Below are positions 50,501-61,759 of a stretch of DNA of 64,000 nucleotides, one piece after another. The stretch spans positions 16,444,481-16,508,480 of the forward strand of contig NC_072467.1 in assembly GCF_027596085.1 (NCBI RefSeq), given 5' to 3'. The stretch comes from Anoplopoma fimbria. Taxonomy: Eukaryota > Chordata > Actinopteri > Perciformes > Anoplopomatidae. A program made the translations under genes and the position numbers. The notes beneath the pieces were generated by a model. The model did no database searches and was not told the origin of the DNA. It saw only the letters and a list, made by a program, of their open reading frames with translations. The stretch's first letter is position 1. Each line of letters starts with the position of its first letter.

Positions 50501-53500
50501 ATTAACCCTTGAGCATTTCAAGCTTTTGCCTAAATGATCATCTTTTTGTATTCTTGGACTGGTTATATGTGTGAATGTCTTATTTGTCTGTATTAGTGGT
50601 GCACAGTATGACCGATCAGCTATGGGTCTGAGAACAGTTAAGCCTTTTGGGTCTGGGGCCATATTTCTGGAGTTTACAGTGCAGCCAGCAGACATCCGGG
50701 CTAAGACTTCGAGTTGAAAAATGGCGTGTACGACTGTATTGTTTCACAAGTAGCCAGATTACAAGCTAATTTTAAACCAATTCAAATCTAAATCATCATC
50801 AGACGATAGCTGGCGGGTTCCCAGATTGCATTTCAGCCAATGTGTTCCGCCTCTTAAGCTCTCCACGCGGTCTGTTAACCTGCATTCAACCAAAGCCTGC
50901 TCCAATGTGATTAGTCGCACCACAACCGGAAACCAGAACGCGTCAGATACCATAATCATGTCCTGTTGCCCACATATTCTAAAAACAGAATTTGTTTATG
51001 GACATTAGTGTTCGCAACCTGCTTGCCTCAAGTAGCATCATTAGGGATGTATTAAGTTATAAAATGTAACTTTTGCTATTGATATTGCCATCTTGTTTTA
51101 AATAAATAATTTCAGTTATATATTTAAGGGGCAAAAAATGGTGAAATATTAAGTCATAGTGATGAAAAACGTACAATTCAAAAGTCAAATAACATAATAA
51201 AAAGTGCTATAAAATAAATAGACATGTAAAAAAAACAATCAATCATCAAATATCAGCATCAGCTCTCATAGATCTCACCCCTGTAGGATAGAACATGTTC
51301 ACCACTGCCAGCACAGACTCTCTGTTCATGCCGTTCTCCCAGCCAGGAGGGGCGAAGCTCTGTGACGGGACAATGCAGTACAAATACTTCAAGATCAAGA
51401 AAACCTGGCACTGAACTTGTCACAGAGGCTGTGTTAAGTGTATTATGTCTGAATACTACACTACTGTGTGACCTGAGGCAGGATCCATCCAAACTCATGG
51501 TTGGTTATCCCCATCATCACTGGAACCCGCAGCACTTCTCCCCTCTTGAGCAGCTCCTCTGCTGTGTCTGTGAGAAACACTCCGTCCACCGCGGCTCCCA
51601 GGTAGATTCTCATCTGAACACAGGACAGAACTCACTGCTATTGAACATGGCTGAGTGGATGACGGTAAACCAAACTACCAGCCGAGGGTGTTCACAGGCT
51701 GCCACCTGGTGGCTAAAGTTAGTGACAGCACTTGAAATTTAGATCTGTCTTTAGACACAAAACCCTGACAAAATTAAAATTCATTTTTGGGTCATGTTTC
51801 TTGCAGTTTGTTCACCCTGTGTGACATACCAAAGGATATTTCTGCTCGCACATCTTCACAAAACCATTTACCTTTTTAGTTGCAGCAACTAGCTCGTCTT
51901 TACTTTTACTCTTCATACACTGAACCATTTCCTCTGTGCTGCTGCGGTCGCATCCAGTAAGGTTGGCAACAATCTAGGTATAAGGAAGAGATCAATAAAA
52001 AACATAAAGACATGCACATGAATCCCGATTCATTAATTCTCTAGAAAAAGTGAAAATCCATACTTATTTTACTCTGGTAGGTGCAAAAGTTGCACAAAAA
52101 AAACCTACCTTTCTTTTTAGCCTTTGCATTAAGGATCCACAATATCTGTCAGTATCTACAGGGGTTTGGTAGTTGTGTTGTTGACCATCAGCAGTACTGA
52201 CTTTACTGAAATGTTCAAGCCTCTGAACCTCTACTTTACTCCAGTTTTTTACTCTGTTTAATGATGAGAACCGTGCTAAGCCCTAAAACTAAAATATCAA
52301 ATGCCATCACACTATTTAGCACATTAGCGAGCAATCTTGCTGGATCTGTGCTCCAATTAGCTTGTTAACTCCTAGCTGCACTAATAAAAATGTTTATAAT
52401 AACAGTAGATCAAATGGCTTTGTTTAATTTAAATGAGATCACATTAGCAAGATTCCTCAACTCTGCACTCCCTTTCAGCTCTACAGAGCTTCTTAGTCTA
52501 TTTTGGAACATTATTAGTTTTAGTTTTCTGGCACAGAACACCGCTCTCATCAACCTCTGACTACGTTCTGATTAAACTGTACACCCAGCAGCAAACAGCA
52601 ATGACGTAGAAGTTATTGAGACTAGCATGTGAACTTTAGCAGCTAAAGAGACACATATTTTTTCCTCAGGAGCTGGTGGAGACCAGAACAGAGCTAAAAG
52701 GACCATAAAAGTTTTATTTACATTCATCAGGTGGACACAAACAAGACTTCAATGGGAATCTAATATTACTTTAAGTCTGCTGGATGTGTAAATTGACATT
52801 AGGTATGTTGTGTTTTTGCCTTAATTCACCAAGTGGCCAGAAAAAAATGAAATAATGCAAGTACATTTTCAAAACATGCTAATCTGTCCAGTTTACATGT
52901 TACAGTACCTTGGCAGGACCCAAAGGATGTCTTGTAACGTATGTCCCAAGTGTTGCTACTCCACTCTGAAAAATTGCCCTCTGAAACAGTCCTTTTGCTT
53001 GTGGAGACAGAGTCTGCCCATAAGGAATGACACATATGTATTAACATGATAAATAATAAATTCAAGATGCACTCATTAATTAGCACTGTTAAAACTGTGT
53101 AAATGTATGTTACTAACATGTTGTTTTCTCACCAGTATTGATGCACTAATGCCTCCTGCGGATTCTCCAGCCACTGTGACAGCTTGTGGATCGCCGCCAA
53201 AGGCCTCAATATTTTCCTGCACCCATCTCAGTGCTGCCAGCTGATCCAAGAAACCCCAGTTGCCCTGAGCGTGCTCATCTCCAGTGCTTTGAACAGGGAA
53301 AACTTTGGATTCTTAGCGAATCATTTCACTGAGAAAAGTCTGTGATACTGCAGATACGTTCACATCATTTGAAACCAGACAGAAATGTGAGGAGCAACAT
53401 AACCTTACCTCAGGAATCCCAGGATCCCGAGGCGATACTGAATAATAACCATCACTATGCTTTCATATGCAGCCAATGGAGAGCCGTCATACTGAGAAGC

Positions 53501-56500
53501 TGCACCTATTGACAGACCTCCTCCGTGGATCCACACCATCACCTAACACACAAGACAGGAGCCTGCTGGTCACGGCTGACCTTTCCACACAGAAAGTACA
53601 GTAGGACTACAACCATTTGTAATGCATCGCCTTCATCCTGATGCACTGCCAATAAAAGACACTACACAGGCTGAGATGAATATGTTGTTTACAAAACTTT
53701 ACAGTTTAGAGTCAATTAAGGCGTGTACATTAAACACTGCAAGCTACATGTGATTGCATTAGTATCATTCTAGACAGAGTATGACGTGAAGTGTAAGTTG
53801 AAATGTAGGCCTTGAAAAAATTTAAATGCATGTTGAAGCGTAATATTTTGAACTCTAAAGAGTAAGAGATAAAAGCCAGTTTATGAACAGAGATGAAAGC
53901 AGTTGGGCTTAGGTTTAGGCATGAAATCCATGAACGGTTAGGTTTAGGCAAGAAATTCAACTCTTAGGGTAAGGCAACAACAAGGTGTCGAACACCGGTC
54001 TCCTGGTTGACAAATAACGCTCCATTGATTTTTTAGTGTCCCAAAAAAACTGACAATTCGTGTCCCTGGACACAAACCAATAGATTAAATTTCATCCCTA
54101 TTTCACAAACTTCCATGAGACTGGGCTGGGTGAGATCATATGAAGCAGTGGGCAGAATCATCCATCTTTGTAGATAAACAGATCATGGACATGTGTTAAA
54201 GGAAACATATTATGCTCATTTTCAGATATTCAGATATTTTGGGGTTCCACCAGAACATGTTTATGTGTTTTCTTTAAAAAGAAAAACCTTATTTTCCCCA
54301 AACTATCTGTCTGAATATACCTGTATGCTCTCTCTGCCTGAAACACTCTTTAACGCTCTCTCTTTAAGGCCCCCTCCCTAATAATCCCAGTCTGCTCTGA
54401 TTGGTCAACATTTCAGGTGTTCCACATCTGCGCAGTCTTCACAGCTTCACTGTGGTCGGTGACTCACTGCGTCAACTAGAGTTTGCAGCATTTCTACAGG
54501 TGACACAACGTGACGGTCCTGACGGCTCGTTTAAAGGCACACTGTCTGAATACAGGCTGTGTGCATTTCTCTGTGGATTGAGCGTTTTGATACTTTCACA
54601 GTATATAATACTTCATAATAAAAAAGCTAATGGGAATCTTACTTTCTATAATATTGGACCTTCAATAAACAGAACCAGGATCAAATATGTATACATTAAC
54701 AAAGCAAGCTAACAAGCTATCCAGTTGTTTTGTCCACGCTGTCTGTTTAACCCACCGGCACTTTGTCCCCTTTGGTTGACTCAGCTGGAGTGTATACGTT
54801 CAGATACAGACAGTCCTCCGACAGCTCTGGTGGGGTGTATTGCACTGCCATGGTCCTAGAAACGCTCACAATCAGTTCTGGATCCTGGATGCACCTGAAA
54901 TAGAAAGAAATAGAAGCGTGTGTCATCCAGATAGAAAATAACGTTAATCAAATTGATGATTCAGTGGTGGCCCAGTCTTACATGGGAGGCTGCTGAGTGC
55001 AGTCTCGCTCCCCCTCCCAGGGCTCTGCCTCCTGGGGAGCAGCCAGGCGGAGGGGCCCCACCGGGGGACGGGCAAAGGGGAGCCCCAGGTATTGCTTCAC
55101 CCTCCTCTCCGTGCCTTTCACTGTCGCGTATAGCCCTCTGATCCGCCCATTTTTCAGAGAGACCACAGGGTCAATGCTCCCTGCTGAAGATACAAGTATG
55201 TGTTTTGTGTGTTGAAGGACCATACCAATGTTTGTGCAAGGTCACACATAATGTATATATTTTACTTTATGGACAGACATTTCCCAAATCATGCTGTTCT
55301 TGTTTTAGTTTTTTGAATGTGTTGAACATCAAAGTTATCTTACTGATTTGAAACTTGCATGAATTAGGTAGACCATCACAGTCATGTCTGCTATGATTAA
55401 TTCCAACGTTATGTGTTGTTGTATAAAATGTGATTGTAAGCATAGATTGATTAGATTAAAGTTGTGTGTGACTGATCTGTCGAGTTACAGTTACAGCGCT
55501 GAAATGATAGTGTGATTGTGTTTAAAAACTACACTTGTTGTGAACTGCATTTCCCATGTATACTAGCATTACCTAGTACAGATGTCTTCATAAACTGGAG
55601 AAGTGCTCCTGTTTGTGAAGTTCACTTGGCAGTGAGCATCATCATTTGATTCATGCGCATGCCTTGATGCTATAGTATCTATAGTACATTCATTAATTGT
55701 AGACTAAATGGAAAAAAATGGATTCTTCATGCAATAAGTACATTATGTCGCTGTGAGATTTCCTTATTTACTCTGATGAATGAGCAAAACTTCATTGAAC
55801 CAAATAGTGCAGCTTTGGGTTTTTTCTCTGTCCAGTAACTTAGCATTGAGTCATAAGTGCAAGAAGGGTCAACAGTCATTCAAAGTATGCTAGCACGTCT
55901 GAAAATACAGTTATGATCCATTTTTTACTGTTTACTGTAGTTAAACAATTGCTGGAATTAATTTCTCAATACTACACTTCATCTCAATGACAGTCTATGT
56001 GGAATACACAGACCTTGTGCTTCTCATTGCCTTGACATATATCACATAATGTCACAGGAAGAAAAGCACAGCTGTTAATATTAAGATGAACGATTCCATT
56101 TATCTGCTTCAGTTTCAGGGATTCTGCTATTGATGTGCTGGATGCTTGAATAGAACAGAGCCATCATTAACGTTACTAGTAACACCTGTGCTGTTCACTA
56201 TGACAAGTCAAAATGTCTGCTCAAAGGGATATGACACAATGCTTCTCATTCAAACCCCACCTCCAGCTACACTATGTATGACATTTTCTAAATGGTTGTT
56301 ATATATTAAATATTGCAGTTACTGCTAAAACAGAAGGCTTACAGTAAGCACTATTTTAAGCTAGCACTGGAGAGAACACTGAGCAGCAGAAGGCACTTCT
56401 GTTTCTATGTCTGTGTGGTCGTATTACTCTAGATTCTAGTAAAAAACTAAATATTTACAAATATTTATATTTTTTTTATAGTTCATAATCACATATGTGT

Positions 56501-57514
56501 TTATTTGTGCATGTTCGCCTTCTCCAGCAATTTGTCATTACATGTATTCACCACTCAGATCCTCAAATAGAGGTTTGTATGATAGCTTACGAAAATGTAT
56601 TTATTCCCTTTTTGTACATTTCACTACAAAAAGTCCAGTAAAAAGGGAGATCAGTCTGCCTACAAAATCCTCTACAGTTTTCAGGCAACAAAAAACACTT
56701 TAGGAAAAGATTGTGGTTTGGGTTAAAATAGCTACAGAAATGCCATAACAAATAAATCAGCATTAGGGTTAGAATAACGAGTGACGTTACTTATGCAGGA
56801 AAGTTACCTGATAAATAAATCAACGTTGACTTCTGGTTTCACTCGGGACACAAACAGCGGTCGCCTAGGTGGGAGTTTTGTGTTTCTGGACCCACTCATC
56901 CATCCAAACCTCTTCCCCATGTGGACTTTCTGGCCTTTTGCGCTACGTCACCCTTCCTCACTCACTATGTACTACTTTTACTAAAATTATTTGGGTTATA
57001 TACGTGTTATAGTGAGAGAAGGTTGACCCATTCTACAGTAAGCTAATGAAACATGCATGTAAATGATTATAAAAACAACAAAAAAATGAAACTGCAGTGT
57101 CAATCTAGGGATTACTAAACGGGTTAGGAAATCCCTTAATGGAGGTATTGTTTGAGAAAAGCCTTTCAAAATCTCTGGAGAAAAAACTCAACTCACATAC
57201 AGGGGTCAAGTAACAACAAGGCTGTTTCTGGTAGTGCCTGAATAGTTGACAATGTGAACACAGTTCCTTTTAGTAAAATGTCAATATTGTCATTCTTCTT
57301 CTCTGTCATTTATTTGTGTTAGATTGTTTGTAACATTCCTTGGGCTGATAGGATATTAAAAAAGTTGTACAATAAAGCTGAGTATTTGTCAAAGTGGCTG
57401 GTGCATCAGAGAGTCCTGTCCTAGTGTGAGGTGAAGTGTTTTCTTACCTGGTGTTGACTGTGCTATTGCTGTCAGCGCAGGAAGGAGATAAACAACCAGC
57501 AGAGCCGCTCTCAT
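47336..57514 (-). CDS. ces2: CES2-like carboxylesterase (13 coding exons, 558 aa)
   Basis: Serine ester hydrolase of the alpha/beta-hydrolase carboxylesterase family, acting on lipid and xenobiotic esters in the secretory route. Coding exons in order: 57514-57448, 55183-54982, 54894-54756, 53542-53409, 53286-53133, 53013-52909, 51973-51872, 51613-51473, 51359-51279, 49016-48875, 48681-48532, 48353-48281, 47522-47336 (1677 nt, all GT-AG, phases agree). Residues 1-18 form a signal peptide ([18 protein letters not shown]). Oxyanion loop HGGG at 142-145; nucleophile Ser223 in GESAGG; Glu341 in NHEFGW; His452 in ADHGDD. Cys91/Cys118 and Cys275/Cys286 match the two family disulfides; NLT at 271 is an N-glycosylation site. 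The order of motifs and spacing fit vertebrate CES2 best. Odd: the C-terminus ends AAAKAGN and lacks the HXEL ER-retention signal, so secretion is likely. Orthology to a particular CES member is inferred; a ces3 label is possible. Confidence 0.94.
47523..48280. other. Carboxylesterase intron 12, nothing recognised
   Basis: AT-rich intron with no further feature. Confidence 0.5.
48281..48353 (-). CDS. ces2: Carboxylesterase exon 12
   Basis: Encodes [20 protein letters not shown] and TRT, the conserved helix before the C-terminal domain. Acceptor CATCTACAG, donor GTGAGT. Confidence 0.93.
48532..48681 (-). CDS. ces2: Carboxylesterase exon 11 (catalytic histidine)
   Basis: Encodes [20 protein letters not shown] and [16 protein letters not shown]; His452 completes the triad. 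Mammalian members usually read HGDE. Acceptor TGTACTCAG, donor GTAGGT. Confidence 0.93.
48875..49016 (-). CDS. ces2: Carboxylesterase exon 10
   Basis: Encodes [20 protein letters not shown] and [20 protein letters not shown]. Acceptor GCTCCAG, donor GTCAGA. Confidence 0.92.
49308..49500 (-). mobile_element. SINE, inverted copy
   Basis: 'gacttggtaaatggactcta', 'gcgcttttctagtctcttga', 'cattcatacactgacaacag' and 'gggctaccatgcaagatgcc' are the reverse of the body seen at 36530-36690 plus the SINE tail (AGTCCATTTACCAAGTCC). In carboxylesterase intron 9. Confidence 0.75.
49786..50075. repeat. Dispersed repeat, family A, inverted copy
   Basis: 'tcatgctgtattaaagaaga', 'cttgaaactagagattgaga', 'cttctatacaaccagaggag' and 'gaaccggaggttgcagtct' match the reverse complement of 23925-24300. 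In carboxylesterase intron 9. Confidence 0.75.
50076..51278. other. Carboxylesterase intron 9, remaining part
   Basis: No coding signal. AT-rich with short chance frames. Confidence 0.5.
51279..51359 (-). CDS. ces2: Carboxylesterase exon 9
   Basis: Encodes [20 protein letters not shown] and NMFYPTG. Acceptor CCGTCACAG, donor GTGAGA; phase 0 on both sides. Confidence 0.9.
51473..51613 (-). CDS. ces2: Carboxylesterase exon 8 (catalytic glutamate)
   Basis: Encodes [20 protein letters not shown] and [18 protein letters not shown]; Glu341 is the acidic triad member. Acceptor TGTTCAG, donor GTCACA, a weak donor supported by the phase and the family alignment. Confidence 0.9.
51872..51973 (-). CDS. 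ces2: Carboxylesterase exon 7
   Basis: Encodes [20 protein letters not shown] then [15 protein letters not shown]-glycosylation site NLT and second disulfide pair Cys275/Cys286. Acceptor TATACCTAG, donor GTAAAT. Confidence 0.92.
51974..52439. other. Carboxylesterase intron 6, proximal part
   Basis: Nothing recognised. Confidence 0.45.
52440..52800. repeat. Dispersed repeat, family C, copy 3
   Basis: Best-preserved copy of the family found at 23360-23640 and 28630-28930; contains 'tctcatcaacctctgac', 'cagcagcaaacagcaatgac' and 'actttagcagctaaagag'. In carboxylesterase intron 6. Confidence 0.5.
52909..53013 (-). CDS. ces2: Carboxylesterase exon 6
   Basis: Encodes [20 protein letters not shown] then [15 protein letters not shown]. 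Acceptor TATGGGCAG, donor GTACTG; phase 0 on both sides. Confidence 0.92.
53133..53286 (-). CDS. ces2: Carboxylesterase exon 5 (nucleophile serine)
   Basis: Encodes [20 protein letters not shown] and [17 protein letters not shown]; Ser223 is the catalytic serine. Acceptor TTCAAAG (weak, AAAG), donor GTGAGA. Confidence 0.94.
53409..53542 (-). CDS. ces2: Carboxylesterase exon 4 (oxyanion loop)
   Basis: Encodes [20 protein letters not shown] and then [19 protein letters not shown] forms the oxyanion hole. Acceptor GTGTGTTAG, donor GTAAGG. Confidence 0.94.
53890..54135. repeat. Dispersed repeat, family B, copy 3
   Basis: 'ggttaggtttaggcaagaaa', 'aacaaggtgtcgaacaccgg' and 'atttcacaaacttccatgag' recur from copies 1 and 2. 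In carboxylesterase intron 3. Confidence 0.6.
54199..54570. repeat. Dispersed repeat ('catattatgctcattttcag' type)
   Basis: Starts 'aaacatattatgctcatttt' and runs through 'tgtctgaatatacctgtatg', 'ctctttaaggccccctccct' and 'cagtctgctctgattggtca'. I recognise this as a widespread percomorph element, probably a non-autonomous DNA transposon. In carboxylesterase intron 3. Confidence 0.6.
54756..54894 (-). CDS. ces2: Carboxylesterase exon 3
   Basis: Encodes [20 protein letters not shown], then the conserved [14 protein letters not shown]. Cys91 and Cys118 are the first disulfide pair. Acceptor TATTTCAG, donor GTGGGT. Confidence 0.93.
54982..55183 (-). CDS. ces2: Carboxylesterase exon 2
   Basis: Encodes [18 protein letters not shown], then the family motif [16 protein letters not shown], then [15 protein letters not shown]. 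Donor GTAAGA. The acceptor is CAGCAG, so the exon may begin at 55183 or 55180, adding or removing one residue. Confidence 0.93.
55184..56679. other. Carboxylesterase intron 1, distal part
   Basis: No coding signal. 56105-56190 echoes a phrase at 41480-41580, so it contains a dispersed repeat fragment. Confidence 0.45.
56680..56960. repeat. Dispersed repeat, family B, copy 4
   Basis: 'ggcaacaaaaaacactttag', 'gtggtttgggttaaaatagc' and the 'gggtttc…ggacccactcatccatccaaac' type end relate it to copies 1-3; 5' and 3' limits are approximate. In carboxylesterase intron 1. Confidence 0.5.
57448..57514 (-). CDS. ces2: Carboxylesterase exon 1 (signal peptide)
   Basis: ATG at 57514-57512. Encodes [20 protein letters not shown] followed by TP. 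Donor GTAAGA. A long CA array begins about 95 bp upstream of the ATG. Confidence 0.9.
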
Positions 57515-57607
57515 CTTGACGGGGATCGAGGAAACACTGAGACAACGACAGCGAGCTTTGAGAGAAAAAGCCCTCTGCCCCTGTGTTGGTCCTCTAGTAC
57601 CACCCCG

Positions 57608-58383
<776 letters not shown>

Positions 58384-58459
<76 letters not shown>
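58384..58459. repeat. (CA)n microsatellite
   Basis: About 75 bp of pure CA. Confidence 0.97.
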
Positions 58460-58461
<2 letters not shown>

Positions 58462-58493
58462 TAGTTTATTTTCACTCAATCCCACTCTGTCCT

Positions 58494-58518
58494 GTGGATT
58501 AATCCACGGTTGATTAAT
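58494..58518. promoter_or_regulatory. Palindromic TAATCC homeodomain-type sites
   Basis: GTGGATTAATCCAC (58494-58507) is a perfect 14-bp palindrome containing GGATTA/TAATCC, the half-site bound by K50 homeodomain proteins such as Otx and Pitx. A second GATTAATCCAC follows (about 58512-58522). Function is inferred only from the motif. Confidence 0.3.
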
Positions 58519-59052
58519 CCACAACAAATGGACTACGGCGTGTTTAAAACTGTCATAAAGTGTAACATTTAGATGGAGAGCAGGAAGTGATGAATCCACA
58601 CATTGCACAAAATAGACAGAGAGGAAAGTGACTACATAAAAGATAGTATATATCATATAAATACTATCATGTATACTATCATATATTTTATGTTTTTTAA
58701 CCAAATAACAATGATCACTCATCTTAAAAAATCTCTTAAATACAAAGAGTAAAGGGTTAACTAACGTAGGAGGCACCGACCTCGGCTCTGAGAGACTGTT
58801 TACAAATGAGCCGCGATCCTATTGGACTAAACCCTGCATGCTTGTCTGACCTTGACATAGAGTTTGACTGCAATAACAACCAGACTGCCCAAGAAACTTT
58901 AAGATTCAAGCACCTCCTTTCCTGCATTCTGGGGAATTTCAGTTCATGTTGTTATTGTTTTTAGGGGTGATTCAACCTGTAGCACGCTGTCAGTTCTCCT
59001 CCAGTCACAGACACAAACGTCGTGTGTCATCATGAGTCCAAGAGGTCTGTGC

Positions 59053-60011
59053 ATACCTGCCAACATTTGACTAGCAAAATCCGGGAGATTTCGGCGGCGG
59101 GGGGGGCGGGGCCGGTGGTGGGGAGCATGGATGACAGAGGTGGTTACAAATGTTGGTTTTAAGGGATGTTGTGCATATAAGTAGCTATTTATAGACAACA
59201 TATTCATCATGTAGTCTTCAGTATATAAATAAATACACAATAACTGTATTCATTAACAAAAAACGTATTTTTTATGTATCATTATGTATGTATTCACAAT
59301 GAATTCATTGACAATCACTTATTTATTAACTAACTATTACAATAACTTATCAATTCATGACACAACAAAATCATTCTCATGAACATAACAGAAACAATTA
59401 GTGTTTCATGCACAAGTCTTAAAACTACTACTGTTTTGTTTATTAACATGTCCGGCAGCACGGACATGTTTCAGGGACTTTAAATGTTGACGGACGTCAT
59501 TTTTACCGCCGTGCCCTATATTAAAATCAACCCGACACGCTTTACAAAAAGCGTGACTATTGTCCAGGTGACTATTTGATATTGAATCATACTCTTTGGT
59601 CCATTCCGACTTAAAAGTACACATATATTTAATCTTCTTCGATGGTACACCCGCTTCTGCCATTTTTATACGACCATTTACGGAGTTTGCTCCGCCATGT
59701 TTTTTTTTTAGCTCTGCGCTCTTGAGAAGTGACCATAGACGTGATCTGATTGGCTACAGCCTGTGCTGTCGTATTTGCTGCAAATGCATTTGATTGGCTG
59801 ACGCTTGCGTTGCCTCTCATGCTTGCGTTTGATACATGATCTGGCAACTTTAGAACATTCGACACACATTTTGATTTGATTATAAATAAAATAAGTTTGG
59901 ACATCGTGAAATACGGGAGTTAACCGGGAGAAATGACAAAACGGGAGGGCGGCGGGAGATGGATCAGAAAACGGGAGAAACCCGGGAAAAACGGGAGAGT
60001 TGGCAGCTCTG
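59053..60011 (-). mobile_element. Non-autonomous hAT-type element, about 960 bp
   Basis: GGTCTGTGC occurs on both sides (59044-59052 and 60012-60020), a target duplication of 8-9 bp as hAT elements make. Inner ends are inverted: CTGCCAAC on the left (from 59058) and GTTGGCAG on the right (to 60006), with further CCCGG/CGGGAG-type subterminal repeats (right side has at least five CGGGAG copies from 59900 to 59998). It holds a minus-strand frame for a zinc finger but no catalytic transposase domain. Confidence 0.88.
59406..59663 (-). pseudogene. BED-like zinc-finger frame of a hAT transposase
   Basis: 85 codons starting MAEAGVPSKKIKYMCTFKSE. Contains CKAC and, 20-odd residues later, HLKSLKH, that is C-x2-C … H-x5-H, with the intervening FNIGHGGKNDVRQHL stretch typical of the N-terminal DNA-binding finger of hAT-related transposases. 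The frame stops before any dimerisation or RNase H-like catalytic region, and none follows inside the element. So this is an internally deleted derivative that keeps the N-terminal exon. Confidence 0.7.
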
Positions 60012-60344
60012 GGTCTGTGCCAACACACCTCTGTCTGAGCTCATCGCCTCTTCTCCTCATCCATCTGTGTGCGTGAGTGTAGACGTAAAGTTTTTTTTTT
60101 TTGTTTTTTTCTTGTTGCAAAAACAAGACAACAAGATCGAATTACTGTCTATTTTAAAAAGTTATTTCACCCCCAATCATAGGCCTACATGAATGCACCA
60201 GCATCAGGCCAGCTAGCTAACTTTAGCTTATATTATCTACCTAACTAGCTAGCTAGGTCAACCATTCCCAGAGGTCGCCATCTTGGATTACGGTCGTTAC
60301 CATGTTGTTGTTTTTTCAACCGATAAACGGGAGTTACAACATTT

Positions 60345-60705
60345 GTAATGCGGAGGAGTGACGTAGTGACAACGTATAGGTCTCTGGTAGTGGTAGCGAC
60401 CTGTCAATCAGTGTGTATCCCCGCCCTAAAACATTCTCTGCTTTATGGTCTATTTGACTCTAAATGGACCATAATTTACTAAATGAACATCATGCTGTAT
60501 TGAAGAAGACTTGAAACTAGAGATTGAGACCATAAACTCATGTTTACAATGTTTACTGAGGGAATAAATCAAGAGAGAAGTAGAGTCATTTTCTCATAGA
60601 CTTCTATACAACCAGAGGAGTCGCCCCCTGATGGACAGTAGAGAGAATTAAAGTTTAAGACACTTCCCTCTTGGCAGAACTGGAGGTTGCCGCCTGCTTG
60701 AGGCA
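60345..60705. repeat. Dispersed repeat, family A, inverted copy
   Basis: 'aatgcggaggagtgacgtag', 'cgacctgtcaatcagtgtg', 'ctttatggtctatttgactc', 'cttctatacaaccagaggag' and 'gaactggaggttgccgcctg' are the reverse complement of the 23925-24442 copy. Confidence 0.75.
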
Positions 60706-61675
60706 TGTTTAACGCTTTAGTTGACTCGACTCCTTCAAACCTAAGACTGACATTTTTAATTCACGCTTGCTCAGCTAGAGGGTCAAAAACAGAGCCTTGC
60801 AGTGCTACATATTTCACATCAGAAAATATTGATGTACTATTATTCAGGGAAACACGACGAATTTCTAAGATTGTTACCACAAGAAAGCCAGGCCCGAGAG
60901 CCCAAGTTTGCTTTCCAGTCGGTCAGGAAGTTAACAATGATCAATAGAGTCAAAAGCTGCACTGAGATTCAGTTATATAAGCACCAAGGAGGAATTTCAA
61001 GTCACTGTAAGGAGAAGATCATAAACAACTCAAGTAGATATATTTTTGTGAGATTTATATTTTTTATAATTTTTTTAAATGCCACATACAACATACGATG
61101 TAGTAACCAATACAGAGCAAAGACAAAGCAATAGACAAAGTAGTTGTAGTAGATAACAACGCCCTTACAAAGATAATGTATTGACTCTAGTAGAATTATA
61201 AAAGGTATTATCAAAGTTCAAGACCCATCTTCTGAGGTTGGGATACTTTTGTTCAATCAGTAGGTTCCAGAACTCTCTGGATTCTTATCAGGTGTAGCCC
61301 TGGATTTAATATCAATGTCATCTAGCAGTCTGAGAATCTCATCTGTCCTGGGGGAACAGTGATACTAAGAGGCAGAGCCATCCACATCAATAGCTGCGCC
61401 AAATGGAAAACACAGACAGCTCACAATAGGCTCAATTAAAGCAAAGCCAGTAAAGTGCTTCTCAAATACAGAAAACAGCTGCAGCTTCATTTTCACAGAA
61501 CTGATCATGTTGCTCTTAATTTAGTTTATTAAGCAGTCAGTGAGATCTTTCAGGAAAATTAAATCTAAAAGCCACTGTTAGTCAGCTATATGTGCATGTT
61601 CTAAAAGTTAAAAAATATATTTTTGACTGATATCTCTCCAAAAAGTACCTATGTTTAGCATTTAGTATCTTACAT
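60706..61675. other. Intergenic DNA, nothing recognised
   Basis: AT-rich; frames of 80-110 codons without recognisable domains. Confidence 0.45.
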
Positions 61676-61718
61676 CTGTGTGTGGCAGGTCTGTGTGTTC
61701 TAGACCTGCCACACACAG
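61676..61718. other. Perfect 17-bp stem-loop
   Basis: CTGTGTGTGGCAGGTCT (61676-61692) and AGACCTGCCACACACAG (61702-61718) are exact complements with a 9-nt loop. A very stable hairpin if transcribed; no gene context explains it. Confidence 0.85.
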
Positions 61719-61759
61719 TTCTAGTAGATTAGTTGTCATCATGAAGGGTGGCATCGTCA

